Source of the DNA: JALNZF01 sp964447405
GTDB taxonomy: Bacteria; Nitrospirota; UBA9217
Assembly (NCBI GenBank): GCA_964447405.1
Contig: CAYUSP010000004.1
Span: 310,001-374,000, forward strand
Direction of reading: 5' to 3'
Length of the DNA: 64,000 nucleotides
A model generated the notes under the pieces. That model was not told where the DNA came from. It saw only the letters and a program-made list of their open reading frames with translations, and made no database searches. Shown here one piece after another: positions 18,317 to 26,456 of the stretch. The position numbers and the translations under genes are program-made. How positions within the stretch are numbered: position 1 is the stretch's first letter; each line of letters opens with the position of its first letter.

Positions 18317-18829
18317 CTACTTAGCCCGTTTCAAGATGATGTAGTTTGTTCCGCCACCGATGGATGGGGTGGGGTTTACCATCTTCATTTCGTCTCCATT
18401 GATGGTAATGAGTCGCTTCTGGTCCTGGCCGTCCCAATTCGGAAACGTACTGCCCTCAACGTGAAAAATTAACTCCTTATCACCTGCCACCGAGTATTTG
18501 CCGAAATAAGCCAGGGTGCCCTGGACAACGGCCTGATTTTCCTCAACAGTTCCCTTCAGGCGGGCGTTGGAAGCGAATTTTGGAAGGCTTGCCCGCATCA
18601 AGATGTACGAAAAGCTGCCATCAGGAGTCAAGATCAGGGAGCCTCTGGGATTGGGACCGAATACATCGGTCTTCTTGCCGTCCTGCTCGTTATAGATCGA
18701 AACGAGAACCCAGCTACCCTGTGCGCCCTTCTCCGCGGCATAGACCTTCGATGCCGCAGACAAACTCCCAACAACAATGACCGCAACAACCAACATAAGC
18801 ATTGCCACTTCCTTCATTGACTTTTTCAT
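18317..18829 (-). CDS. Exported lipocalin-like domain protein
   Basis: Start at ATG 18829 after AGGAG. Signal peptide MKKSMKEVAMLMLVVAVIVV with cleavage near VYA-AEK. The mature 140 residues (GSWVLVSIYNEQDGKKTDVF, GSLILTPDGSFSYILMR, KELIFHVEGSTFPNW) resemble the lipocalin-like domain that begins with GxW and a beta-barrel. Its leader is nearly the same as that of the next upstream gene, so the two exported proteins are probably duplicates that diverged. Confidence 0.72.
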   Translation of the reverse strand: MKKSMKEVAMLMLVVAVIVVGSLSAASKVYAAEKGAQGSWVLVSIYNEQDGKKTDVFGPNPRGSLILTPDGSFSYILMRASLPKFASNARLKGTVEENQAVVQGTLAYFGKYSVAGDKELIFHVEGSTFPNWDGQDQKRLITINGDEMKMVNPTPSIGGGTNYIILKRAK

Positions 18830-18876
18830 TATATTTCTCCTTTCGATTTTGATCCCTGCACATTCAGTCAAAACGG

Positions 18877-19392
18877 CTAAACCTTGATGCGTGTACCGGC
18901 AAGTCGCGTTTCGGATGCACGCTCCTCCTTGCCGTTAAGATCGAGGACGCTCACCTTGGCCAGACCCGTGAACTCATTTTCACCGGGGCCTTGGGTGATA
19001 CGTATGTGGGTATTCTGGGTGCCAATGAACTTTCTGTTCTCATCGAACCGCAATGCGATGTATCTCGCCTCGAACTCCCGATCGCCGATCTGCTTCCATG
19101 CACCGTGGGCTACGCTGAGTACCGGATGGGTATCTCCACTTCGGAAAAACGTTCCGTCGGACGTAAACGTGAGCAGTACCACACCCTGCCCCCCGGCGCG
19201 ACTGGCTGAAACAAACCATGCCCCCACCAATCCTCGGGCAGTTTCGGCTGCAGAGCCATGACTGGTGACGCCTGAGCCGGTGGATGCGCCCTTATCCTGG
19301 GCATAGACTTTCGATGCTCCGGACAACGTCCCAACAACAAGTACAGCAACAACAACCATGAGCATTGCCACTACCTTAATTGACCCTTTCAT
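18877..19392 (-). CDS. Exported lipocalin-like/beta-barrel protein
   Basis: Start at ATG 19392, 7 nt after AGGAG. Leader MKGSIKVVAMLMVVVAVLVV with VYA-QDK cleavage matches the leader of the downstream paralog. The mature domain begins GLVGAWFVSASRAGGQGVVL and contains FTSDGTFFRSGDTHP and FTGLAKVSVLD, a pattern of single-domain secreted beta proteins. No enzymatic motif is seen. Spacing of 47 nt to the next gene suggests cotranscription from the metallo-hydrolase side. Confidence 0.7.
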   Translation of the reverse strand: MKGSIKVVAMLMVVVAVLVVGTLSGASKVYAQDKGASTGSGVTSHGSAAETARGLVGAWFVSASRAGGQGVVLLTFTSDGTFFRSGDTHPVLSVAHGAWKQIGDREFEARYIALRFDENRKFIGTQNTHIRITQGPGENEFTGLAKVSVLDLNGKEERASETRLAGTRIKV

Positions 19393-19427
19393 CATGCTTC
19401 TCCTTTTCGATTTTGATCCCTTAACAT

Positions 19428-20465
19428 CTACGCGCCAAAGGTGTACTTCGTTCCTGCCGTATTGATGGTGAAAGCCTCGGGCATTTCCTTGCTGATAGCC
19501 ACCATTGCCCTGAACCCGGTACAATGAGTACCCACGATATGGTCGGGGTTCATGGCTTTAATATCTGCAACGGTGCTCTGAATAAGCTCGGGCTTTGCAA
19601 CTATAAGATGGAAACCTCCCATGATCGCGTGTACCTTCTCCGTTCCTGAGACCTTTTGCGCATGTTTCACCGTATTAACGATTCCACAATGCGCACAACC
19701 GGAAAGAACGACCAGGCCTTTTCCTTTTACGTTAAAGAAAACAGCCTGCTCGCCGGGAAACGTGTCGGATTCAATCTTCTCGCCGCGTTTTACTTGCTGA
19801 GTCGCAGGCACTTTTTCATAGCTCGTGACCCTCTCGATCTTTCCGGTAACGTATGCACCCGGTATGATCTCTGTTGGCGTTTTCACCTCCATGACCTTCA
19901 GCCCAAGGGCTTCGATATCTTCCTTGCTCAGTTGTCCAAGGTCTGTAGGTTCGGTTGCTCCCGGGCGCATTGTATATCTCCGGGCAAAGGCCTCCTCGCC
20001 TACATAAAATGGCGTTCCCGCGGCAACGCGCGCCTGCTTGATGATATTGACCGCACCTGTATAGTGATCGTAATGGCCGTGGCTCAGGCTGAAAGCATTT
20101 GTCTTTCCAATATCAAGGCCCAATAAAGCGATATTGCCCATCACGTCCGCAGGGTCAAGTCCGAAATCGAACATGCAGGTGCTTGTCTTCCCGGCAGCGA
20201 CAGTCTCGATATAATAAGAAAGACCGTGTTGCGCGTGAATTGATTTCCCGGCCACGGAGCGGTAGCGCTTCGTGATCTTGGTGTCCGGCTCATTCGTGTC
20301 AAAATAGTTGTCCGCCAGAATCCAGATCGTCAGCTTGTCCACTTCAGTCATCTTTGCCGTTTCTCCGGCTGTGGCGATGCCCTGCAGTCGATCACCTGCC
20401 GCTATCAGCATGCCCGTTGCTACGGAGTACTTCAAAAAATCTCTTCTCTTCATTTCATTATTCAT
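19428..20465 (-). CDS. Tat-exported metallo-beta-lactamase fold hydrolase
   Basis: 345 residues. Tat motif KRRDFLKY at 6-13 with a short hydrophobic stretch indicates folded export, probably with metal bound. The metal motif HGHYDH is at 129-134; later ligands appear in LSGCAHCGIVNT (His) and GGFHL. This arrangement resembles the subgroup related to beta-ribofuranosylaminobenzene phosphate synthase and other putative MBL hydrolases. Substrate unknown. GGAGGT precedes the ATG. A 41-codon membrane peptide gene lies 52 nt upstream on the same strand. Confidence 0.86.
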   Translation of the reverse strand: MNNEMKRRDFLKYSVATGMLIAAGDRLQGIATAGETAKMTEVDKLTIWILADNYFDTNEPDTKITKRYRSVAGKSIHAQHGLSYYIETVAAGKTSTCMFDFGLDPADVMGNIALLGLDIGKTNAFSLSHGHYDHYTGAVNIIKQARVAAGTPFYVGEEAFARRYTMRPGATEPTDLGQLSKEDIEALGLKVMEVKTPTEIIPGAYVTGKIERVTSYEKVPATQQVKRGEKIESDTFPGEQAVFFNVKGKGLVVLSGCAHCGIVNTVKHAQKVSGTEKVHAIMGGFHLIVAKPELIQSTVADIKAMNPDHIVGTHCTGFRAMVAISKEMPEAFTINTAGTKYTFGA

Positions 20466-20517
20466 GATCCACCTCCCCTATCGTTAGTGAACTTCATTAG
20501 ACGTTTTCTTCCCTCAT

Positions 20518-20643
20518 TCAGCGAAATAATCCGACCAACAGGATGCACAGTCCGCCGATCGTCAGGAGTGTGCCGACCATGACGATAATGAAACTGAATA
20601 CGTTGTAAGACCTGGTATTAATGCTGCACCCCCGGCTGATCAT
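20518..20643 (-). CDS. Small single-pass membrane protein (41 residues)
   Basis: Reading the minus strand from the ATG at 20643 gives 41 codons and TGA. The sequence has a short polar start (MISRGCSINTRSYN) and a strong hydrophobic helix (FIIVMVGTLLTIGGLCILLV) near the C-terminus. A good ribosome-binding site, AAAGGA, precedes the ATG. It lies just upstream of the metallo-hydrolase gene and downstream of a sigma-54-like site, which supports its being real. Family unknown. Confidence 0.6.
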   Translation of the reverse strand: MISRGCSINTRSYNVFSFIIVMVGTLLTIGGLCILLVGLFR

Positions 20644-20668
20644 TTCGCTGTCCTTTGCTGGTACCTAT

Positions 20669-20684
20669 TACAAGTTCAATGCCA
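20669..20684 (-). promoter_or_regulatory. Possible sigma-54 promoter (weak -12)
   Basis: On the minus strand TGGCATTGAACTTGTA places GG and GT exactly 10 nt apart. It matches the -24/-12 consensus except for T instead of C in the -12 GC. It lies 25 nt before the small-membrane-protein ATG. Confidence 0.4.
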
Positions 20685-20770
20685 TAACGAAATTCGGCGA
20701 AAACAACCGGTAATTCAACAGCGTAGGTATCAGACGGAATCGAAGACCCTGTGGCCGGTCCATGAAAAGA

Positions 20771-20787
20771 TGTAAACGATGTTTACA
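20771..20787. promoter_or_regulatory. 17-bp perfect palindrome, candidate operator or enhancer site 1
   Basis: TGTAAAC-GAT-GTTTACA, 7-bp arms around 3 nt. It lies about 90-105 bp upstream of the sigma-54-like site, the usual distance for activator binding. Confidence 0.5.
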
Positions 20788-20799
20788 GGTAAACGCCGA

Positions 20800-20817
20800 A
20801 TTGGGGGAATCCCCAAT
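20800..20817. repeat. Short GC hairpin between the two palindromes
   Basis: ATTGGGG-GAAT-CCCCAAT, 7-bp arms. No T-run follows on the minus strand, and only a short AT-rich run on the plus strand, so a terminator role is doubtful. Confidence 0.35.
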
Positions 20818-20838
20818 ATTTAGTGAGCAAAACAAAAG

Positions 20839-20855
20839 TGCAAACGAGGTTTACA
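20839..20855. promoter_or_regulatory. Imperfect second copy of the palindrome, candidate site 2
   Basis: TGCAAACGAGGTTTACA differs from site 1 at two positions and starts 68 bp away from it. Confidence 0.45.
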
Positions 20856-21057
20856 CCTTACCTTATCGTTTACTATTTACTACGAGAGATGAAGTGGGCA
20901 GAATCGATGGACGGAAGAAGTGAAACTATTGCGGAGATTAATACCTTGTTTGCAACGCCGAAACGCCGAGAACTGCCTTCCGGGAGCAAAAGGATTTTCC
21001 CTGCACCCGCAAGATTAATTTCGAATTATTGCGATTCCATCAGCAACTGGGATCCTG

Positions 21058-21618
21058 TTATTCCGGCATCGGACAATACGCCCCTTTGGAGAAGTCTGCG
21101 GGCTTGCACAGAAACGCCCGGTTGAACCTCCCCCGGTAATTGGAAAGGGCGATCTCGGTCGTCAGCTCAACGAGCTGAGCGTCTGTGAAATGCTTCCGAA
21201 GCTCCGCGAACAGCTCATCGCTGACTACTGCGGGAGTACGCGTCATGGCTACGGCAAGATCGAGAACAAGCTTCTCGACCACTCCGAATGCCTTGCTTTC
21301 CCGGTAATTTGCGAGTCCCTTCAATTCCTCTTCAGTTACTCCGTTTGCCCTGCCCTCGGCAGCGCCCGAATCGATTCAGGAGGCACACCCGACGAGCATC
21401 GCGGTCTTGACGCAGGCAAGCCTTCTTAAACGCCGGGGCACCAGGTTCGATTTGTCAAGCATGAGCTCGAACAAGGCTCTTCCCAGATGGATGCGGGGCA
21501 CATGCGCGGCGACCTGCCACGGCTCGGATACTTGCCCCATCCTTCGCCGGACCGCCCAAAATAGATACTTACTGATCAGTGACGCTTTTTCCTGTTTGAT
21601 CCCCTCTATGCGAGCCAT
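21058..21618 (-). CDS. Carboxymuconolactone decarboxylase (AhpD-like) family protein, probable selenoprotein with Sec81
   Basis: 186 codons counting one in-frame TGA at 21376-21378. Start at ATG 21618 (MARIEG), 7 nt after AGGAGG. Residues 1-80 end with VKTAMLVGCAS, then TGA, and the same frame continues IDSGAAEGRANGVTEEELKG and on for 105 residues. Homologs have VGCxxC followed by IDxG here, so the TGA stands for the second Cys of the redox CxxC: C78-A-S-U81. A stem-loop 13 nt after the TGA has the position of a bacterial SECIS. The CMD fold is a helical redox enzyme, with AhpD as peroxidase partner. A sigma-54 promoter precedes it. If TGA is read as stop, it would be two useless fragments. 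Sec insertion needs selABCD, which are not in this window. Confidence 0.82.
21350..21362 (-). promoter_or_regulatory. Candidate bacterial SECIS stem-loop in the CMD gene
   Basis: In the mRNA, CUGCC-GAG-GGCAG begins 13 nt after the UGA, with two further possible G-C pairs beyond a mismatch. The apical loop lies about 19-21 nt after the UGA and contains G, as in fdhF-type elements. Stem is short, and SelB binding is inferred. Confidence 0.6.
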
Positions 21619-21670
21619 ATGACCACCTCCTGATGTATTGTTTAATTCGATGATACTGACAACCAGAAAG

Positions 21671-21686
21671 TGCAAAATCTCTGCCA
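21671..21686 (-). promoter_or_regulatory. Sigma-54 (-24/-12) promoter upstream of the CMD gene
   Basis: Minus strand TGGCAGAGATTTTGCA: GG and GC are separated by exactly 10 nt and both boxes (TGGCA, TTGCA) match consensus. It lies 52 nt before the ATG of the CMD gene, in the gap right after the sigma-54 activator gene. Confidence 0.72.
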
Positions 21687-21747
21687 TTGATGTTCTTCGC
21701 GAACTCGCGGCCTCGCGGTTCAAACCTGTTCTCTCAAGTTGCCTGGT

Positions 21748-23715
21748 TCACGCCATTTTGTATCTCTTCATCTTCTTATCCAGCCCCTGCCGCGTGATAC
21801 CGAGGAGGGCCGATGCCTGGACCTTGTTCCCCCGTGTCCTCTTGAGCGCTTCCTTGATGCTCGTGATCTCCAGTTCCTCAATGCGTTCCGCAAGCGACAG
21901 ATCCCGCGTGCTCTCGACCATGGCCAGCGCCCGGGCGCTCTTCCCTTTCCTCAGCTCCTCCGAACAGTGCCTCAATGATATTTTCTGATTCTCGGGCGCC
22001 AGCGCGACCATGTGTTCCACTTCGTGCAGCAGCTGCCGCACATTGCCGGGCCATTGATATTCTTCGAACAACGACAGCAGCTCGGGAGAGGGGCCTGCAA
22101 TCTTCTTGTTGAAGCGCTTGCTGACTTTGCTCAGGAAGAACAGCGTGAGCGACACAATATCCTCGCGGCGCTCTCTAAGCGGCGGGATAGGTATCTCCAC
22201 GGAAAAGATGCGGTAAAAGAGGTCCTCCCTGAATCTTCCGGCTGCGACCTCCTGACGAAGGTCTTTGTTTGAGGCGCTGATGATTCGCAGATCGTACTTG
22301 ACCGCCTTTGCGCTGCCCAGCCTGCATCCTTCGCCTTCCTGGAGGACGCGCAGAAACTTGGGTTGAATTGCCTGCGGCATGTCGCCGATCTCATCCAGGA
22401 ACAGCGTACCTCCGTCGGCTTCCTCGAAATGTCCGCCCCGGCTTGCGATTGCTCCGGTGAATGCGCCTTTTTCGTATCCAAAAAACTCGCTCTCCATGAG
22501 GTTCTCGGGGATCGAAGCGCAGTTGACCGCCACAAAAGGCTTGTCCGCCCGGTCGCTGCCGAGGTGGATCAAGCGGGCAACCACTTCCTTGCCTGTGCCG
22601 CTCTCACCACGGATAAGCACGTTCACCGGATTCCTGCTCACGGAGCGCATGGTTGAGAGCACCTGCTGCATGCCCCGGCTTTCAGCGATGAGCTGCACGT
22701 CTTCCTTCAGATTGCGAAGTTCTAAAGCTTCGCTCAAGTCCTTAAGCCGCTTATTCTCGAGACAGGTCCTGATCCGTGCCTTGAGCAGAACATGGTTGAA
22801 CGGCTTGATCAGGTAGTCCTCAGCGCCCATCCTGATGCAGTGCACCACGCTATCCACATCATCGAGCGCTGAAACGACAATAACCGGTATGTCCCCGTAT
22901 TCATCGCTGCTCTTCAGCCGCTGCAGCACCTGATAGCCGCTCATGTCCGGCATCATAATGTCGAGCAGAACCAGGTCAAAGGTATGGGCCTGCAGGATAT
23001 CGAGCGCCTGCTTTCCGCTCCCTGCGGTCGTCACAATATGGCCCTGCCGCTCGAGCTGACGGCGCATCAGGTCTCGGTTGAGCTCGGTGTCGTCGACGAC
23101 AAGCAGGCTCCCCCGTACAGCGATATTCTGGGATGACCTCTCCTGCTCAAAGGTCGAGATGTCGTTCATGATGTTCTGTACTATTGAACCTGCCGCGGGC
23201 AGCGCGGAAAACACCTCCGTTTTTCGGCATCCTTCAGCGGTAAATCCGGCGATCTCCTCGATGCAGGAGAGAAAATGCCGCCCTGCCTGGCGGATCTTTT
23301 CAAGATCGGGGATGAGCTCATCAGCTCCTTCCAGAGCCGCGTCCTCGATCAGAATTTCGCTGTACCCGATAATCGCGTTCAGCGGCGTGCGCAGTTCATG
23401 GCGAAGATTCGAGGTGAATGCATCCATGCGATTCTCCCCCGCTGCGGTTATTTCCGTTTCATCCAGACTGGCGTCAACGAGCGCGCATAATTTCCTGCCC
23501 ACCGCATGGATCTTCAGAAGGTCGGATATGAGACCATCCCGTCCCTGCTCCTTCGCGTCCTCTAACAGCATATCGCTGTATTCCATGATAGCGCTCACCG
23601 GCGCACGAAGCCGGTCGCGCACATTGGCAAGATAAATACGATAAGCGCGTTCTTCTTGTACTCCTTGATGGCTCTCCTTGGAGGATTTTTTTATGTTCTT
23701 TCGTTTTTCAGTCAT
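21748..23715 (-). CDS. Sigma-54-dependent activator with two HisKA-like N-terminal modules, REC, AAA+ and Fis HTH
   Basis: 655 residues. Residues 25-90 and 98-165 are two histidine-kinase dimerisation-like modules; the second has HELRTPLNAIIGYSE with His 106, the first has RDRLRAPVSAIMEYS where Asp 34 replaces the His. No HATPase follows. A receiver domain (about 203-320) has D208/D209, phospho-acceptor D252 and K304. The AAA+ domain (about 345-580) has Walker A GESGTGKE, the sigma-54 contact loop GAFTGA at 417-422 and Walker B GTLFLDEIGD. A Fis-type HTH closes the protein. It follows the membrane kinase gene by 3 nt, so that kinase is the likely phosphodonor. It should act on -24/-12 promoters such as the one directly downstream. 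Confidence 0.93.
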   Translation of the reverse strand: MTEKRKNIKKSSKESHQGVQEERAYRIYLANVRDRLRAPVSAIMEYSDMLLEDAKEQGRDGLISDLLKIHAVGRKLCALVDASLDETEITAAGENRMDAFTSNLRHELRTPLNAIIGYSEILIEDAALEGADELIPDLEKIRQAGRHFLSCIEEIAGFTAEGCRKTEVFSALPAAGSIVQNIMNDISTFEQERSSQNIAVRGSLLVVDDTELNRDLMRRQLERQGHIVTTAGSGKQALDILQAHTFDLVLLDIMMPDMSGYQVLQRLKSSDEYGDIPVIVVSALDDVDSVVHCIRMGAEDYLIKPFNHVLLKARIRTCLENKRLKDLSEALELRNLKEDVQLIAESRGMQQVLSTMRSVSRNPVNVLIRGESGTGKEVVARLIHLGSDRADKPFVAVNCASIPENLMESEFFGYEKGAFTGAIASRGGHFEEADGGTLFLDEIGDMPQAIQPKFLRVLQEGEGCRLGSAKAVKYDLRIISASNKDLRQEVAAGRFREDLFYRIFSVEIPIPPLRERREDIVSLTLFFLSKVSKRFNKKIAGPSPELLSLFEEYQWPGNVRQLLHEVEHMVALAPENQKISLRHCSEELRKGKSARALAMVESTRDLSLAERIEELEITSIKEALKRTRGNKVQASALLGITRQGLDKKMKRYKMA

Positions 23716-23718
23716 GGA

Positions 23719-25236
23719 TTACGTTGATTCCTTTGCCAGTGGAAGCATGACCGTAAAAGTCGTGCCCCTGCCGAATACGCTGTTGACCTTGATCTCTCCG
23801 CCCATCATCTCACAGAACTGTTTGGTGATCGCAAGACCCAGTCCGGTGCCCCCGTACTTTCGAGCAATCTGATTGTCCGCCTGGGAAAACGGCAGGAACA
23901 GCTTTGCCATCTGTTCCCCGGTCATGCCGATGCCCGTATCGCGCACGCTGAGAGAAAACCGTTCGGAGCCATCAGCCCTCTCCCGGGCGGCGTCCAGCGT
24001 GATCGTCCCAAGCTCTGTGAACTTGCATGCGTTGCTCAGCAGATTGTAAAGAATCTGCCGTACCTTCGTGATATCAGCGTACATGGAGCCAAGTTCAATG
24101 TGGCGGTTGATCGTCAGAACATTCTCGTTCTTGTCGATCAGTGGTTTGACCATATTCGCCGCTTCCTCGATCAGGGCGGATATATCAAAGATTTCCGGCA
24201 CGAGCTCGATCTTTCCGGCCTCGATTTTGGACAGGTCGAGGATGTCGTTAATGAGAGCCAGCAGGTGTTTGCCTGATGCCCGGATCTTCTGGAGGTCCGG
24301 GACAAGGTCCTTCTGGTCCCGTTCCTCAACCTCCTCAGCCAGCATTTCGCTGTACCCGATGATGGCGTTCAGCGGTGTCCGGAGCTCATGACTCATGTTG
24401 GCGAGAAAATCGGACTTGTGCCGGCTCGCGGTCTCGATCTGCTGATAGAGGCTGCTGAGTTCGTTGTTCATGCGGTTCAGATTAGCGGCCAGGGTCCCGA
24501 ATTCGTCCCGGTTTGGAACTTCGATACTTCTGGTAAAATCACCCGCTGCGATCTGCCTGAGCCGCTCATCCATCAGCATAACCGGTCCCATCAGTGATGA
24601 AGAGATGGCATACCCGAGCAGTATGGCGAGTCCTATGCTCCCGGCCGCAAAACCGATGACAACCCATCGGGATCTCAGATAAACCATCCTGCTCTCGCTG
24701 ACCTTCGCGGCCATGTCTGCCTCGGCACTGTTCACCACCTCATTCGTAAGCCGCTCAAGGCTGTCAGCCAGCGGGACTATCCTGGTTTGCCGAAGTTCCA
24801 ACGCCCTGGTGAATTCAAGTCCCCGGGTAAGATCCGCAACATTTTCGATCGCCCCGATTAATTGTTCATGCTCTTTTCCGATCCTCTTGATTAGTTCAAC
24901 CTCATCAAGTGTAATGGGATGGACGCTCCCGATATCAAACCGGAACTGGTGGAGATGCTGGAGCGCGCTTTCAATCTGCCGTTCATCCGTCGACAGGAGG
25001 GCCGCGGTGACAATGTAGAGTTGAGCGGTCCTGTCATGCTGGAACTGCCGAAGCACGGCAACTTTTTGCCGGAGTCTGCCCAATTCCTCGGAACGACGAT
25101 TAATACCGCTCAGCACCGTAATGACAATGATACCGAATATGATAAACAGCGCCGCAATACTGATAAAGGCTCCGATCTGTTTGCTCAGAACCGGAACTGG
25201 CGCCCTTGCCACAAGCCTGGGCAGCCACTCTTTCAT
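23719..25236 (-). CDS. Membrane sensor histidine kinase (HAMP-HisKA-HATPase)
   Basis: 505 residues: TM1 about 22-44, a helical periplasmic sensor of about 145 residues, TM2 about 191-213, HAMP, then HisKA with SHELRTPLNAIIGYSE (phospho-His 283) and HATPase with N box NLLSNACKF, DTGIGM and GGTGLGLAI. It is a close paralog of the kinase at 26835-28403, colinear without visible gaps. The gene lies directly before the sigma-54 activator gene (3-nt gap) and after a Bug-type binding protein gene, suggesting binding-protein-assisted sensing. Confidence 0.94.
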   Translation of the reverse strand: MKEWLPRLVARAPVPVLSKQIGAFISIAALFIIFGIIVITVLSGINRRSEELGRLRQKVAVLRQFQHDRTAQLYIVTAALLSTDERQIESALQHLHQFRFDIGSVHPITLDEVELIKRIGKEHEQLIGAIENVADLTRGLEFTRALELRQTRIVPLADSLERLTNEVVNSAEADMAAKVSESRMVYLRSRWVVIGFAAGSIGLAILLGYAISSSLMGPVMLMDERLRQIAAGDFTRSIEVPNRDEFGTLAANLNRMNNELSSLYQQIETASRHKSDFLANMSHELRTPLNAIIGYSEMLAEEVEERDQKDLVPDLQKIRASGKHLLALINDILDLSKIEAGKIELVPEIFDISALIEEAANMVKPLIDKNENVLTINRHIELGSMYADITKVRQILYNLLSNACKFTELGTITLDAARERADGSERFSLSVRDTGIGMTGEQMAKLFLPFSQADNQIARKYGGTGLGLAITKQFCEMMGGEIKVNSVFGRGTTFTVMLPLAKEST

Positions 25237-25307
25237 ATCCGCGTCCTCATGGTATCGGGCAAATCTGGAGCAAGCGTGACTTCTTTATTCAAGCTCAAGA
25301 GGACCTC

Positions 25308-26324
25308 TCATCTCGGGAAGGGTTTGATCCCCATGACTTTCACTATACGGTCTGCGGTTTCCAACTCGCTGCGCACGAAGCGTGTGAATTCAGCTTGGGA
25401 CATACTCATCGGTTCTGCCCCGAGCTTAATGATTTGCTCGCGCACATCAGGCGAGCCGACTGCCCGCGCAACGTCCTTCACGAGTTTATCTGCTATGGCG
25501 TCCGGGATACCTGCTGGAGCCCACATGCCAAACCAGTTAGTATCCTCAACCCTTACGCCGGCTTGCGCCATTGTCGGCACGTTCGGCAGCCCTCTCAAAC
25601 GCTTCGCACTAACCACGGCAAGCGCAATGAGCTTGCCTTCCTTGACTGATTGCAACGCTGCGGCCGCCGGCGCAAGCCAGTAGGTTATCTTCCCGGACAT
25701 CGCTGCGGCGTTCGCCTCTACGCCTCCTTTGAACGGAATATGCAATACGTCAATGCCGACTGCAAGCCTGAATTTCTCAGCGCAGAAGTGCGCACCGCTG
25801 CCGATGCCAGGAGAGCCGAATTTTACCTGCCCGGGTTTGGCCTTTGCCAGCGCGATTAGCTCAGATACGCTTTTTACGCCCGCAGAGGGGCCTACGACGA
25901 GAATAAAGGGCTGTATTGCGATTGGACCTATCGCGACAAAATCCTGGATAGGGTCGTATGGCAGTTTGTTGTAAAGCACTGCATTCGTAATGTGAGCGGA
26001 ACCATTAAAAAGAAGCGTGTAACCGTCAGGCGCGGACTTCGCTACTGCATCGGTGCCAAGGGAACCACCTCCGCCAACGCGATATTCGATCACCACCTGC
26101 TGGCCCCACAACTCAGAAAGCTTCTTGCTCATGACGTGTGCAAAAAGATCGGTGGAGCTCCCTTCACTGAACCCTACGACCATTGTCACCGGCTTCGTTG
26201 GATATTCTTGAGCAAAAGCGCTGATAGCAAAACACAGTATCGCGAACAGGACCATCGGCCCAGAAAGCACGAGGCTCCCCGGGAACCGATGCCTGCTCCA
26301 ATATTTTGCATATTGACTTTCCAT
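25308..26324 (-). CDS. Tripartite tricarboxylate transporter-type (Bug/TctC) substrate-binding protein
   Basis: 338 residues from ATG 26324 (AAGGAG 7 nt before). Signal peptide ends near AISAFA-QEY. The fold is that of the Bug family: YPTKPVTMVVGFSEGSSTDL near the start, NRVGGGG-like RVGGGGSLGT, GYTLLFN, and GSGAHFCAEKF. These proteins bind small carboxylates or related compounds in the periplasm. No TctA/TctB membrane genes are nearby; instead it is flanked by two-component genes, so it may deliver ligand to a sensor kinase, as known for BctC. Ligand unknown. Confidence 0.9.
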   Translation of the reverse strand: MESQYAKYWSRHRFPGSLVLSGPMVLFAILCFAISAFAQEYPTKPVTMVVGFSEGSSTDLFAHVMSKKLSELWGQQVVIEYRVGGGGSLGTDAVAKSAPDGYTLLFNGSAHITNAVLYNKLPYDPIQDFVAIGPIAIQPFILVVGPSAGVKSVSELIALAKAKPGQVKFGSPGIGSGAHFCAEKFRLAVGIDVLHIPFKGGVEANAAAMSGKITYWLAPAAAALQSVKEGKLIALAVVSAKRLRGLPNVPTMAQAGVRVEDTNWFGMWAPAGIPDAIADKLVKDVARAVGSPDVREQIIKLGAEPMSMSQAEFTRFVRSELETADRIVKVMGIKPFPR

Positions 26325-26456
26325 AAAAACGCTCCTTTTGCCACACAATACTGATCTGATTTCGTACGAGCAAAATTCTTAGTCAAATGTTTTTTTCGGT
26401 ATACAGAATATGCCTATAGTGTCTTACCGCAGTAATTATGCTCGCAGTGCTGCGTT

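Larger units (their letters stand above)
20644..21057. other. 414-bp regulatory gap
   Basis: No gene is supported. It contains a sigma-54-like site for the minus strand, two related palindromes and a short GC hairpin, listed separately. A plus-strand frame from a GTG at 20823 runs over a palindrome and into the antisense of the next gene and is not considered coding. Confidence 0.55.

Noticed and set aside
20823..21125. Plus-strand 100-codon frame from a GTG
   Set aside because: It covers one of the palindromes, has no ribosome-binding site, no recognisable similarity, and its end is antisense to the CMD gene.
21058..21324. Separate 88-codon gene starting at TTG
   Set aside because: It is in the same frame as the upstream half of the CMD protein with only a TGA between; homology is continuous, so one Sec-containing gene explains both better.
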